Notes under the pieces: model-generated
Database searches by the model: none
What the model saw: the letters and a program-made list of their open reading frames with translations, nothing else
What the model was told of the DNA's origin: nothing
Made by a program: the position numbers and the translations under genes
In this document: positions 47,506-57,197 of the stretch, piece by piece
Layout: each line of letters opens with the position of its first letter
Numbering within the stretch: the first letter of the stretch is position 1
Source: an uncultured cyanobacterium
Lineage (GTDB): Bacteria; Cyanobacteriota; Cyanobacteriia; Cyanobacteriales; Nostocaceae
Length of the DNA: 64,000 bases
Assembly: GCA_903848645.1 (NCBI GenBank)
Contig: CAINGU010000037.1
Coordinates: forward strand, 176,041 to 240,040
Direction of reading: 5' to 3'

Positions 47506-48020
47506 TCTTTATTAAAGTTAATTTTGCTCATTAATTCATGTTCAGTGACGATGAATTTTTGCACTATACCTAGTTCTAGATATTTTTGTTTAATACTTGA
47601 TGGCAAATAATGAAAATCTTTCACTATTTTTCTACAATTAGTTGCGGAACATCCACAGTCCATTGTCCATGAATTATCACTCATAGTAGTAGAGTAATCG
47701 AAGAAAATCTCCTCACCCTTGCAAATATCAATCAGAGCTACTAATGTATATGTATTAATAATTCCGGCATTGGGATTGCAATGATGATTGACAATCACAC
47801 CAGGTTCTTCTATGTCTACATATGTTGTAGTATCTATTTGCAATGGATTACCTGATTTTTCTCCTTTTGCTAAAGCTTCATCTAGAGTAATTATCCTGCC
47901 AGAGAAGGTGAGAATAACTTCACCTTTAGTAATATTTTCAGCAGCAAACACTCCCCTACCAAAACTGCATTTGTCAATGAAAATATTTAGACAATTACTA
48001 CTTACTGTCTTCAGTGTCAT
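47499..48020 (-). CDS. SET-domain protein (putative protein lysine methyltransferase)
   Basis: This 173-aa protein consists of a SET domain with a post-SET motif. GRGVFAAENITKGEVI spans 21-36, NHHCNPNAGI (78-87) is the SAM-binding pseudoknot motif, GEEIFFDYSTT (102-112) holds the catalytic tyrosine region, and CGC...NC (122-129) is the post-SET cysteine cluster. It would use SAM to methylate lysines of an unknown protein. Bacteria lack histones, so the target is not obvious. The last codons and stop lie in the end of the MITE at 47342-47505, so the C-terminus may differ from the ancestral one. Confidence 0.85.
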   Translation of the reverse strand: MTLKTVSSNCLNIFIDKCSFGRGVFAAENITKGEVILTFSGRIITLDEALAKGEKSGNPLQIDTTTYVDIEEPGVIVNHHCNPNAGIINTYTLVALIDICKGEEIFFDYSTTMSDNSWTMDCGCSATNCRKIVKDFHYLPSSIKQKYLELGIVQKFIVTEHELMSKINFNKDN

Positions 48021-48187
48021 ATTCTTTGGGTATTTGTTTGTTAACTACAGGATTATGTATGAATTTATATATAACCCTCTTCCGGGAAACTGGGAATCAA
48101 AAAAATAAGCTCCTAAATCTTATACATAAAATGGTTAATTTGTACAGTGCATAAGTCCTAAATTTGTGAAATTACCTGATTAAGCTT

Positions 48188-48865
48188 TTACTCATTTTCT
48201 ACATGATTGCGTTGACGAAGTAAATCCACACCGCGAGATGTGCCTAATCTAGTCGCACCAGCCATAATTAAATCTAAGGCATCGTTGTGAGTGCGAATGC
48301 CTCCTGATGCTTTGATGCCTACCCTATCTTTTGCTATTTCTTTTAAAAGTTTAACATCTGCTACAGTTGCGCCACCATTCCAACCTGTACTGGTTTTTAA
48401 GAATGCTGCACCGGCATCCATAGCTAGTTCCGCAGCTATTTGTTTCTCTGTATCCGTCAGGAGGCTAGTTTCTAAAATTACCTTGACAGGTTGTCCGGCT
48501 TCTTCGCAAATTGTGGCAATTTCCCGGTGAACTTCCTCGGTTTTGCCTGCTTTTAGCCACCCTATGTTAATAACTACATCTAACTCAGTAGCGCCATTGT
48601 CTACGGCTTCTTTGGCTTCATATAACTTCACGGCTGAAGTATTTGCACCATTGGGAAAACCAATGACTGTACAAATTTGGGGATTTTTTTTATACAGTAG
48701 TTCTGCTACTTGCTTGACATAGCAGGGATTCACACAAACCGCTGCAAAGTTATATCTATATGCTTCGTCGCACCATTGACTAATCTGCTCTGGAGTTGCA
48801 ATTGGTAGTAGCAGAGAGTGGTCAATAAATGGCGCAATATCAATGTTTGGATAGTCTGCTGCCAT
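48188..48865 (-). CDS. deoC: Deoxyribose-phosphate aldolase
   Basis: DeoC cleaves 2-deoxyribose 5-phosphate to glyceraldehyde 3-phosphate and acetaldehyde in deoxynucleoside catabolism. The 225-aa TIM barrel shows [39 protein letters not shown] and the Schiff-base lysine in FLKTSTGW, with [11 protein letters not shown] near the end. It is monocistronic. Confidence 0.95.
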   Translation of the reverse strand: MAADYPNIDIAPFIDHSLLLPIATPEQISQWCDEAYRYNFAAVCVNPCYVKQVAELLYKKNPQICTVIGFPNGANTSAVKLYEAKEAVDNGATELDVVINIGWLKAGKTEEVHREIATICEEAGQPVKVILETSLLTDTEKQIAAELAMDAGAAFLKTSTGWNGGATVADVKLLKEIAKDRVGIKASGGIRTHNDALDLIMAGATRLGTSRGVDLLRQRNHVENE

Positions 48866-49015
48866 CGTTTTTGCTTTTGGTGTAGAGTTTATTAAACTTG
48901 ATGAAAATTAAAGTATTTCCTATCTATTAAACCACATACAGGAGAGGTCAGGAGTCGGGAGTCAGTAGTAAAAACCGTTGGATTTTTGATGTAAATTTTA
49001 TAGAATTATTTATAA

Positions 49016-50137
49016 CTAAGTATTTAAAAAGTCAAGAATAGTTTGCGCTAGTGCCTTTGCTGCTAAGTATGGAACTCCATTACCAACGGTTTTAAACATA
49101 TTCGTAAGTGACATATTTTCTGGAAGTGCAAAATCTTCAGGTAAGGATTGAATTGCTAAGGCTTCTGCTACAGAAATGCGTCTAATTTTGTAAGGATGTA
49201 AATGGACTTCATTATTACCATAGCAAGCTGTGGGAGAATAACGCCACCTGTGGAGACGTTTAAAAGATTTTTTGGAATCATCTCCTTCGTCAATAGTAGC
49301 AAATTTAATTTTAGCTGCTCTTGGTTGAAAATGATGTTTAGCATTGGGATGGTTGAGAACGTTATTTTTTATAAACCAATATTCAACAGTGAGTTGTTCA
49401 GGAATATTTTCAGGACAAGGAATTATGGAATCTTCTTGAAATGGTTCGCATTTATTCCAAGGATAAGTAAATACTTGATCTTGAGGATATAAAATATATT
49501 TTTCCCAAGGAAAGGTAAATTCATCTTTGATTTTTATGTCTTTGAGAAAATTATCTTTAAAGCCTATTAAAATAATTCTCTCTCTATCTTGAGTAACACC
49601 ATATTCAATGGAATTAATTAACCGTTCTGTTAAAATATAACCTGATTTTTGTAATTTGATTTTTAGTTGTTCAAAAAATAAACGGTGTTTGGTAGTTCTC
49701 CATAAACCTTTAACATTTTCAAATAAAAAGAAATCGGGTAGATTTTGACAAATTAATTCAATATAAGCAGATGAGAGTTTACCATTATTACCTAAATGTC
49801 CTTTATTTTTGCCACCAATAGAAAAATCAGGACAGGGTGGACCACCAATAAAACCTATTATATTATTTGATTTTCGTGAATCTTTGACTAATTCATTTAA
49901 TCGTTGTGCTGGTGTTCCTGCTATTAATTTGCTTACGTCTGCGGCTTCTCCTTCATGATATCCATATTCAGGTTGGGGGAGGTTGATTTTTTCCCGTGAA
50001 TAGCGATATGCGGACATGAATGGGGGGAAGATTTCGTTGACATAAGTGATGTTATAGCCGCTAGTTTCAAAGCCTAAATCGAGGAATCCTGAGCCGGAGA
50101 AGAAAGAGAAAATAGTGGGATGATTGATCACTGACAT
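49016..50137 (-). CDS. DNA (cytosine-5) methyltransferase
   Basis: This 373-aa C5 methyltransferase has motif I FSFFSGSGFLDLGFE (10-24), catalytic motif IV GGPPCPDFSIGG with Cys102, motif VI ENVKGL (140-145), motif VIII QDRERIILIG (183-192) and motif X TVGNGVPYLAAKALAQT. All catalytic motifs are intact. The target-recognition region is about residues 200-300. No restriction endonuclease or Vsr-type gene is adjacent, so it is an orphan or part of a split system. The recognition sequence cannot be told. Confidence 0.9.
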   Translation of the reverse strand: MSVINHPTIFSFFSGSGFLDLGFETSGYNITYVNEIFPPFMSAYRYSREKINLPQPEYGYHEGEAADVSKLIAGTPAQRLNELVKDSRKSNNIIGFIGGPPCPDFSIGGKNKGHLGNNGKLSSAYIELICQNLPDFFLFENVKGLWRTTKHRLFFEQLKIKLQKSGYILTERLINSIEYGVTQDRERIILIGFKDNFLKDIKIKDEFTFPWEKYILYPQDQVFTYPWNKCEPFQEDSIIPCPENIPEQLTVEYWFIKNNVLNHPNAKHHFQPRAAKIKFATIDEGDDSKKSFKRLHRWRYSPTACYGNNEVHLHPYKIRRISVAEALAIQSLPEDFALPENMSLTNMFKTVGNGVPYLAAKALAQTILDFLNT

Positions 50138-50259
50138 AATATACTATTTAAGGAAAATTTTATTTAATTATTGCTAGTATAACTTATATTAGTTATTCGT
50201 TAATATCATTTTTGTGAAAAAAATAAATTTATGTTTGTTATGTTCTAAAATTATTCTGC

Positions 50260-50370
50260 CAGGGAATTAATTCCCTGTCTAATAGCTCAAGTCTACTTTA
50301 GTAGACTAAAGATTGATTTTCAGTCCACTTGAGTGGACTTTGGCTATTAGCCTGCGATTTTAATCGTAGG
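50260..50370. repeat. Multi-hairpin palindromic element (copy A)
   Basis: Four palindromes in series: CAGGGAATTAATTCCCTG (50260), AGTCTACTTTAGTAGACT (50290), AGTCCACTTGAGTGGACT (50322) and CCTGCGATTTTAATCGTAGG (50351). CTAATAGC (about 50280) and GCTATTAG (about 50344) can pair around the middle two. The order matches the minus-strand reading of the element at 63.7-64.0 kb. Confidence 0.8.
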
Positions 50371-50455
50371 CGGTTTAGTTACGTAGTGGAAAATTTGAAT
50401 CTTGCCGTTAATCAATAGATTCTATATTGTTTGATCATCTGAATCATAATGTAAA

Positions 50456-50953
50456 ATGTATAAATTACAAAGAATATTCAGCGGATTTATATTACTATCG
50501 GTACAAGTAGTATATTGGATATTTAGTTCAATTCTTGAGATTAAATACTTTTACCAAAAACGTATAGCACTGGCAAAATATCAGGAAATTCTTGATTGGG
50601 TGAAGACTCAAAATATACCCTTAGATAGTAGCGAAGCCTTGAAATTACCTGATCATCTAGTAAATATCAGTCATGATGGGTTAGTTCAAGTTCTGCATAC
50701 ATCAGAAGATATATATTGCGTAGCAATCATGATTAAATATACCACAGGTGCAACACAACGAGTTAAAGGTATATTTGCCAGTGATATTCCCTTAAATCCC
50801 AGATATTTGACCAAAATTCCTGATATTTGTCATCGTATCAATATTTTAGGGGAATATCAAAAGCCATATAAAGTAGCTTGGGCATTTACAAATCTTGAGG
50901 TTGACAAGCAATACAATGATTGTTTATTTGAAGTTCATCGTCAGTTGGGCTAA
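50456..50953 (+). CDS. Hypothetical single-helix membrane protein
   Basis: This 165-aa protein has one N-terminal helix (about residues 8-27, IFSGFILLSVQVVYWIFSS) followed by a soluble domain without a family I recognise. The soluble part has a mixed alpha/beta look (ALKLPDHLVNISHDGLVQVL, DIYCVAIMIKYTTG, VAWAFTNLEVDKQYNDCLFE). The start is ATG at 50456, as no upstream alternative is better. It follows the multi-hairpin element and precedes the kdp operon on the same strand by 325 bp. Confidence 0.5.
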   Translation: MYKLQRIFSGFILLSVQVVYWIFSSILEIKYFYQKRIALAKYQEILDWVKTQNIPLDSSEALKLPDHLVNISHDGLVQVLHTSEDIYCVAIMIKYTTGATQRVKGIFASDIPLNPRYLTKIPDICHRINILGEYQKPYKVAWAFTNLEVDKQYNDCLFEVHRQLG

Positions 50954-51278
50954 TTAGCTTATAATCAACATCATATATTTACCCTGACTAAATTTATATC
51001 TAAAAATATACCAATCACTAGATGATGATATATACTTACGTAGACTTTACTCTAAAAGCATATTTTTATGGAATGGTGAACTATAATCTGATGTGCAGTT
51101 AAATAAATTAAAAATATACTAGATAGAATATTTAGTTAAACTCAGATAAAACAATACTATATTGATTGCGGTGGTATGAAAAATCATCTCATCACTCAAA
51201 ATTCAGTTTACTACTAATTTAGGCATTATTGTTGAGTATTAACTGGCTAGAACTTCAGTTGAATAGAGTATAAACTAC
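50954..51278. promoter_or_regulatory. kdp upstream region
   Basis: 325 A+T-rich bases, no gene (no kdpF) seen. TATAAACT lies just before the kdpA ATG and is too close to act as its promoter element unless the mRNA is leaderless. The kdp promoter should be in this stretch, but no operator could be assigned. Confidence 0.4.
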
Positions 51279-52964
51279 ATGGGACAAGGTTTTTTACAAA
51301 TTGCTTTAACGCTGTGTATTGTCGTATTCATTACGCCCATACTAGGAAAATACATAGCCCGCGTTTTCTTGGGAGAAAGGACAATCCTTGATCCTGTCAT
51401 GAAGCCAATAGAGGCATTAATTTATATTTTAGGGGGTGTGGGCAAAAAAAATGATATGACAGGTTGGCAGTATATCCGCGCCTTACTATGCAGTAACTTC
51501 GTTATGGGTGTAATAGTTTATGCCCTCCTCTCTTGTCAAAAATTCCTGCCTTGGAATCCCAATGAATTGGGGAGAATGAGATGGGATTTATTATTACATA
51601 CCACAATTTCCTTCCTGACGAATACCGACCAACAACATTACGCCACAGAAAATACCTTTAGTTATTTTAGCCAAACCTCGGCTTTAGGGTTTTTGATGTT
51701 TACCTCAGCGGCTAGTGGTTTAGTAGTAGGAATTGCCTTTATCCGTGGGTTAACGGGGAGAAAACTGGGGAATTTCTATGTTGATTTTACCCGCGCTATC
51801 ACGAGGATATTACTACCTTTATCTATTATTGGAGCGATCGCCTTAATTGTCTCAGGTGTACCCCAAACCTTAGCCAAAACCCTAGTAGTAGAAACCTTAG
51901 AAGGAAGAATTCAGTATATAGCTAGAGGTCCAGTGGCATCATGGGAAATAATTAAAATGTTAGGTGAAAATGGCGGCGGATTTTTTGCAGCTAATTCCGC
52001 CCACCCTTTTGAAAATCCCAATGGTGCTTCTAACTTAATAGAAATTATCGCCATGTTGGCCATTCCCACCTCCCTAATTTATACCTACGGAGTATTTGCT
52101 AACAACCTCAAACAAGCCTGGCTACTATATTGGATGGTGTTTATCATCTTTGTCGTTCTCATTGGCGTTACAGCCACAGGAGAATTACAAGGAAATCCCT
52201 TGATTAATAATGCTTTGCGATTAGAATTACCCAATCTAGAAGGCAAAGAAGTCAGATTTGACTGGGCTCAAACTGTATTATGGGCAATTACAACTACCGC
52301 CACCATGTGCGGTGCTGTCAACGGAATGCACGATTCCCTCATGCCCAATGGCACATTTTCCACCTTATTCAACCTATTTTTACAAATAATTTGGGGAGGA
52401 CAGGGAATAGGAACGGCTTATCTCTTTATTTACCTGATTCTCACCGTTTTTCTGACTGGGTTAATGGTAGGACGCACCCCGGAAATTTTTGGGCGCAAAA
52501 TTGAGAAACGGGAAATTGTTCTCGCTAGTGTAGTGCTGTTAATTCACCCAATGATGGTTTTAATTCCCAGTGCCATTGCTTTAGCACATCCCATCTCTCT
52601 AGCAGGAATTAGTAACCCAGGTTTTCATGGGATTTCCCAAGTAGTTTATGAATACGCCTCAGCCGCAGCCAACAATGGTTCTGGCTTAGAGGGATTAAAT
52701 GACGGGACTTTATGGTGGAACTTAAGTACAACTGTGAGTATTTTGGCAGGGCGTTACATCCCCATTATTGCCCTGCTGCTTCTAGCTGATAGTATGTCTG
52801 AAAAACAAGTAAGTCCAGAAAGCCGGGTAACTTTGAAAACAGATTCTTTGCTATTTACCGGGATTACCGCTGGTGTCACCCTAATTTTAGGAATTCTGAC
52901 ATTCTTCCCCGTTCTAGCTTTGGGACCAATCGCCGAAGGTTTGAAACTCGCCTCTGGTAATTAA
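51279..52964 (+). CDS. kdpA: Potassium-transporting ATPase subunit KdpA
   Basis: KdpA is the K+-selective channel-like subunit of the high-affinity KdpFABC pump. The 561-aa product has about ten helices and four degenerate P-loop filters, with [56 protein letters not shown] and [12 protein letters not shown] around them. The length is normal. It is first in a kdpABC operon. kdpB follows after 97 bases that hold a REP-like palindrome. Confidence 0.97.
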   Translation: MGQGFLQIALTLCIVVFITPILGKYIARVFLGERTILDPVMKPIEALIYILGGVGKKNDMTGWQYIRALLCSNFVMGVIVYALLSCQKFLPWNPNELGRMRWDLLLHTTISFLTNTDQQHYATENTFSYFSQTSALGFLMFTSAASGLVVGIAFIRGLTGRKLGNFYVDFTRAITRILLPLSIIGAIALIVSGVPQTLAKTLVVETLEGRIQYIARGPVASWEIIKMLGENGGGFFAANSAHPFENPNGASNLIEIIAMLAIPTSLIYTYGVFANNLKQAWLLYWMVFIIFVVLIGVTATGELQGNPLINNALRLELPNLEGKEVRFDWAQTVLWAITTTATMCGAVNGMHDSLMPNGTFSTLFNLFLQIIWGGQGIGTAYLFIYLILTVFLTGLMVGRTPEIFGRKIEKREIVLASVVLLIHPMMVLIPSAIALAHPISLAGISNPGFHGISQVVYEYASAAANNGSGLEGLNDGTLWWNLSTTVSILAGRYIPIIALLLLADSMSEKQVSPESRVTLKTDSLLFTGITAGVTLILGILTFFPVLALGPIAEGLKLASGN

Positions 52965-52999
52965 GAGAAATGAGGGAAATTTTCTGCTTTCTTCTGACA

Positions 53000-53046
53000 T
53001 CTGGGCGCATTCCTTGCATATCTGGGCGCAGACCCTGCGCCCCTAC
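53000..53046. repeat. REP-like palindrome inside the kdp operon
   Basis: GGGCGCAGACCCTGCGCCCC followed by TAC (53024-53046) is the reverse-orientation GTAGGGGCGCAGG family member. It is preceded by a degraded partner CTGGGCGCATTCCTTGCATA (53001-53020). It lies between kdpA and kdpB. Confidence 0.8.
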
Positions 53047-53061
53047 TGAAATTATTTATAT

Positions 53062-55161
53062 ATGAACTCAAACGGAAATAACCCCAATTCTAAATCTTCC
53101 CGTCCTCGTTATCGCCGCAAGAAACGCAAAAAAGCACGGGTAACGAACAAAGGACTCTATATTCGGGCAATTGGCGACGCTTTTATGAAACTGCATCCCC
53201 AATCTGCCATCAAAAATCCGGTGATGTTTTTGGTATGGATGGGAACAATCATCACTTTCTTTGTTACCATTGATCCCGAATTATTTGGCCCAATAAATCA
53301 AAAAAACCCCCATCTTTTTAACGGACTATTAACGGGAATTTTATTATTCACAGTTTTATTTAGCAACTTTGCTGAAGCTGTAGCGGAGGGAAGAGGTAAA
53401 GCCCAAGCTGACACTTTACGTTCCACCCAGTCAGCCACCACCGCCAAAACTATCACCGTTGATGGCAAAATTACAGAAGTTCCTGCCACCAGCTTGAAAC
53501 GGGGAGATACTATATATGTATTCTCAGGTGATATTATTCCTGCTGATGGTGAAGTGATCATGGGTGTCGCTTCCGTGGATGAATCGGCAATTACTGGAGA
53601 ATCTGCCCCAGTTCTCAAAGAATCAGGCTCAGACGTTGCCAGTTCTGTCACAGGTGGTACACGCATTATCTCCGATGAACTAATTATTCGCGTCACGGCT
53701 GAACCAGGTAAAGGCTTTATTGACCGGATGATTACCTTAGTGGAAGGAGCAGAACGCACTAAAACACCTAATGAAATTGCTTTAACAGTATTATTAGCAG
53801 TTCTGAGTTTAGTATTTTTATTCGTAGTGGCAACTCTTCCCGCCTTTGCCTACTATGTCAATAGTCCTGTTAGTGTACCCGTTCTCATTGCTCTCTTGGT
53901 AGCACTCATCCCCACAACTATTGGCGGTTTGCTGAGTACCATCGGGATCGCAGGTATGGATAGGGTTGCTCAATTTAACGTCATTGCCACCTCTGCCAGG
54001 GCAATAGAAGCCTGTGGAGATATAAATACCTTAGTTCTTGATAAAACCGGGACAATTACCCTGGGCAACCGGTTAGCAGAAGAGTTTATTCCCATCAATG
54101 GCCACTCAATGACAGAAATTGCTAATGTGGCTTTGGCAGCTAGTATTTTTGACGATACAACCGAAGGTAAATCTATTGTCCGACTGGCAGAAAAGTTAGG
54201 TGCAAATTTCGATTTAGACCGCAAACAAGCACAGGGAATAGAATTTTCCGCTAAAACCCGCATAAGTGGTACTAATTTACCTGGGGGCAGGGAAGTACGG
54301 AAAGGCTCAGTAGAAGCAATTAAGGGTTTTGTCCTCTCGCGGAATGGACAGAATACTCCAGAATTAGATGTTGCTTATGAACAAATTTCTCACCAAGGTG
54401 GTACACCCTTAGCCGTATGTCTCGATAACGAAATTTACGGTGTGATCTATCTCAAAGATATTGTTAAACCTGGTATCCGCGAACGATTTGACCAACTCCG
54501 ACGCATGGGAGTCCGAACAATCATGCTCACGGGAGATAATCGCATTACTGCCTCTGTCATTGCCAAAGAAGCTGGAGTAGATGAATTTATTGCTGAGGCG
54601 ACACCAGAAGATAAAATCAGTGTGATTCAACGGGAACAGGCTGAGGGTAAAATCGTAGCCATGACAGGGGATGGAACTAATGATGCTCCCGCTTTAGCAC
54701 AGGCTAATGTAGGTGTGGCTATGAATACGGGAACGCAAGCAGCTAAGGAAGCTGCTAATATGGTGGATTTGGATTCTGATCCCACGAAATTAATTGATAT
54801 TGTTAGTATTGGTAAGCAATTGTTAATTACCCGTGGGGCATTGACAACGTTTTCTATCGCTAATGATATTGCTAAATATTTTGCGATTATTCCGGTACTT
54901 TTTACGGCTGCTAATCTAGAAAGCTTGAATATTATGAAGTTGAATAGCGTCAATTCGGCTATTCTTTCGGCATTGATTTATAATGCTTTAATTATTCCGG
55001 CTTTGATTCCTGTAGCATTAAAAGGTATTCAATTTCAACCTTTGACAGCTAACCAACTTCTGCAACGAAACATTTTAATTTATGGCTTAGGTGGGGTAAT
55101 TGCACCATTTATTGCGATTAAATTAATAGATATGATGATTACATTTGTGGGTTTAGTTTAA
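53062..55161 (+). CDS. kdpB: Potassium-transporting ATPase ATP-binding subunit KdpB
   Basis: KdpB is the P-type ATPase subunit that drives K+ uptake. The 699-aa product has the phosphorylation motif DKTGT at Asp327, the actuator motif AITGESAPV and the hinge MTGDGTNDAPALA. SIANDIAKYFAIIP lies in the membrane part. A very basic N-terminal tail of about 30 residues (RPRYRRKKRKKARVTNK) precedes the first helix. Confidence 0.97.
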   Translation: MNSNGNNPNSKSSRPRYRRKKRKKARVTNKGLYIRAIGDAFMKLHPQSAIKNPVMFLVWMGTIITFFVTIDPELFGPINQKNPHLFNGLLTGILLFTVLFSNFAEAVAEGRGKAQADTLRSTQSATTAKTITVDGKITEVPATSLKRGDTIYVFSGDIIPADGEVIMGVASVDESAITGESAPVLKESGSDVASSVTGGTRIISDELIIRVTAEPGKGFIDRMITLVEGAERTKTPNEIALTVLLAVLSLVFLFVVATLPAFAYYVNSPVSVPVLIALLVALIPTTIGGLLSTIGIAGMDRVAQFNVIATSARAIEACGDINTLVLDKTGTITLGNRLAEEFIPINGHSMTEIANVALAASIFDDTTEGKSIVRLAEKLGANFDLDRKQAQGIEFSAKTRISGTNLPGGREVRKGSVEAIKGFVLSRNGQNTPELDVAYEQISHQGGTPLAVCLDNEIYGVIYLKDIVKPGIRERFDQLRRMGVRTIMLTGDNRITASVIAKEAGVDEFIAEATPEDKISVIQREQAEGKIVAMTGDGTNDAPALAQANVGVAMNTGTQAAKEAANMVDLDSDPTKLIDIVSIGKQLLITRGALTTFSIANDIAKYFAIIPVLFTAANLESLNIMKLNSVNSAILSALIYNALIIPALIPVALKGIQFQPLTANQLLQRNILIYGLGGVIAPFIAIKLIDMMITFVGLV

Positions 55162-55247
55162 ATTATTACGGCATAAGTCACCGAGTCAGGAGTCAGTAGT
55201 CCTGACTCCTGCTATAAAATAAAATTCAAGATAAACAAGATAAAATT

Positions 55248-55850
55248 ATGTCTATTTTTAGAGAAACTATCAAAGCAGTCAGAATAACTCTGGTAATTTG
55301 GTTATTAACAGCAATTATATATCCTCTTTTTGTATTACTAGTAGGTCAGTCAATTTTTCCAGTTTCAGCTAATGGCAGCATGATGTTAAATATTAATGCT
55401 CAACCCATTGGTTCGACTTTGATTGGTCAAGGATTTACATCAGAACGTTATTTTCATGGTCGTCCCAGTGCTGTCCGCTATAGTCAAGGTAAAAAAGCTC
55501 AACCTACTGGTATTTCTGGAGGTAGTAATCTTGCTCCTACTAATCCAGAACTTAAGCAACGTATTCTCAAGCAAGTAGAAGAATTTCAGGATGAGAGTAA
55601 AAAACCTTTGGCTGATTTGATTTATACTTCAGGTTCTGGTTTAGATCCCCATATTTCTTTAAAAGCAGCACGACAACAGATAGAAAGGGTGGCACAGGCA
55701 CGAGGTATCAAGGGAGATGATATCATCCCGTTAATTACTAAGTATATTGATGGGAGATTTTTAGGCGTTTTCGGTGAACCAGGGGTAAATATTTTACGCT
55801 TAAATTATGCTCTGGATTTACAAGAGATTAATCGTCAGCAAAATCAGTAA
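55248..55850 (+). CDS. kdpC: Potassium-transporting ATPase subunit KdpC
   Basis: KdpC stabilises the KdpA/KdpB interaction and raises ATP affinity. The 200-aa product has one N-terminal helix (about 12-35), then the family motif SGGSNLAPTNPEL and TSGSGLDPHISLKAARQQ. It follows kdpB after 86 bases. No kdpG, kdpD or kdpE lies between or after. The next gene, anmK, starts 98 bases downstream. Confidence 0.95.
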   Translation: MSIFRETIKAVRITLVIWLLTAIIYPLFVLLVGQSIFPVSANGSMMLNINAQPIGSTLIGQGFTSERYFHGRPSAVRYSQGKKAQPTGISGGSNLAPTNPELKQRILKQVEEFQDESKKPLADLIYTSGSGLDPHISLKAARQQIERVAQARGIKGDDIIPLITKYIDGRFLGVFGEPGVNILRLNYALDLQEINRQQNQ

Positions 55851-55947
55851 TTAGTTCCTTGTTCGTGGTGGCATCAGCAGATTCTTTTGACATGGGTAAT
55901 AGTATGAATTAAACTACCATTGATCATCTATAAAAGTATTGGAGTCA

Positions 55948-57102
55948 ATGCAACCGACTCGCGTGATTGGTTTAATGAGTGGTACGTCTGTAGATGGTAT
56001 AGATACCGCTTTAGTAGAAATTTCTGGTAGGGATTTGGATCTGAAGGTGGAATTACTAGCAGGGGAAACATATCCCTATCCTCCTGAACTCAGAGAAAAA
56101 ATTCTGGCACTTGGGGCTGGTACTGCTGTATCAATGGCAGAGTTAGCCGCAATAGATGATGCCATTGCCCGCGCTTTTGCCCAAGCCGCTCAACATATTC
56201 AAATTGGTCATCAAGCAGCTACTCTGATCGGTTCTCATGGTCAAACTGTTTACCATCGTCCACAGGAGGGAGTAGGAGAACTGGGTTATAGTTTGCAACT
56301 AGGACGGGGGGCTGTGATTGCCCATCTAACTGGTATTGCTACTGTCAGTAATTTCCGAACGACGGATATTGCTGCTCATGGCCATGGTGCGCCCCTTGTT
56401 CCTAGAGTTGATGCTTATTTACTCAGTCATCCCCAGGAAGACCGTTGTATTCAAAATATTGGCGGTATTGGTAATGTAACGTACCTCCCCGCCCGTAGTG
56501 ATGATTGGTTGTCACAAATTCGAGGTTGGGATACAGGTCCCGGTAATAGCTTGTTGGATTTAGCCGTACAGCATTTTACCAATGGGGCTAAAAGTTATGA
56601 TGAAAACGGCGATTGGGCAGCTAGTGGTACACCATGTTACCCGTTAGTAGAACAATGGCTCAGTCACGAATATTTCCACTTACCACCGCCAAAATCTACT
56701 GGACGTGAGTTATTTGGTGTGACTTATTTACATGATTGTTTAGAAGATGCCCAAGCCTACCAGTTGAGTACACCCGCAGATTTTTTAGCAACTATTACTG
56801 AACTGACGGCAGTTTCTATTGTCCATAGTTATGACAATTTTCTGCCAAAAAGGCCAAATAAGGTAATATTATGTGGTGGTGGTAGTCGCAATATTTACTT
56901 AAAATATCGGCTAGAGTTATTATTGGGGAATGTGCCAGTTTCAACTACGGATGAATTTGGCGTGAGTGCGGCATTTAAAGAAGCGATCGCTTTTGCCGTT
57001 TTAGCATACTGGAGAAGTATCGGTATTCCTGGTAACTTACCTGCTGTTACGGGAGCGTCTCAAGAAGTGCTTTTAGGGGAGCTTCACGGTAATTATGGCT
57101 AA
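55948..57102 (+). CDS. anmK: Anhydro-N-acetylmuramic acid kinase
   Basis: AnmK converts 1,6-anhydro-N-acetylmuramate to MurNAc 6-phosphate in cell-wall recycling. The 384-aa product has [18 protein letters not shown] at the N-terminus, [11 protein letters not shown], the catalytic-region motif [13 protein letters not shown] and the C-terminal [10 protein letters not shown]. The start is ATG 55948 ([14 protein letters not shown]). A TTG at 55939 is also in frame but would place GGAG inside the gene. Confidence 0.95.
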   Translation: MQPTRVIGLMSGTSVDGIDTALVEISGRDLDLKVELLAGETYPYPPELREKILALGAGTAVSMAELAAIDDAIARAFAQAAQHIQIGHQAATLIGSHGQTVYHRPQEGVGELGYSLQLGRGAVIAHLTGIATVSNFRTTDIAAHGHGAPLVPRVDAYLLSHPQEDRCIQNIGGIGNVTYLPARSDDWLSQIRGWDTGPGNSLLDLAVQHFTNGAKSYDENGDWAASGTPCYPLVEQWLSHEYFHLPPPKSTGRELFGVTYLHDCLEDAQAYQLSTPADFLATITELTAVSIVHSYDNFLPKRPNKVILCGGGSRNIYLKYRLELLLGNVPVSTTDEFGVSAAFKEAIAFAVLAYWRSIGIPGNLPAVTGASQEVLLGELHGNYG

Positions 57103-57197
57103 TTAAGGCGATATTGTCCAAGTTTTCTCTTAAAAGACTATGGTAATACGTATTTCTAAAATTTTACTGTGTTGGATTAAAACAAGGACTATAGCCT

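Noticed and set aside
47352..47534. 60-aa frame inside the MITE
   Set aside because: Consists of element sequence, overlaps the SET gene end and has no domain.
50954..51278. kdpF upstream of kdpA
   Set aside because: No short hydrophobic frame with a start and ribosome binding site was seen.
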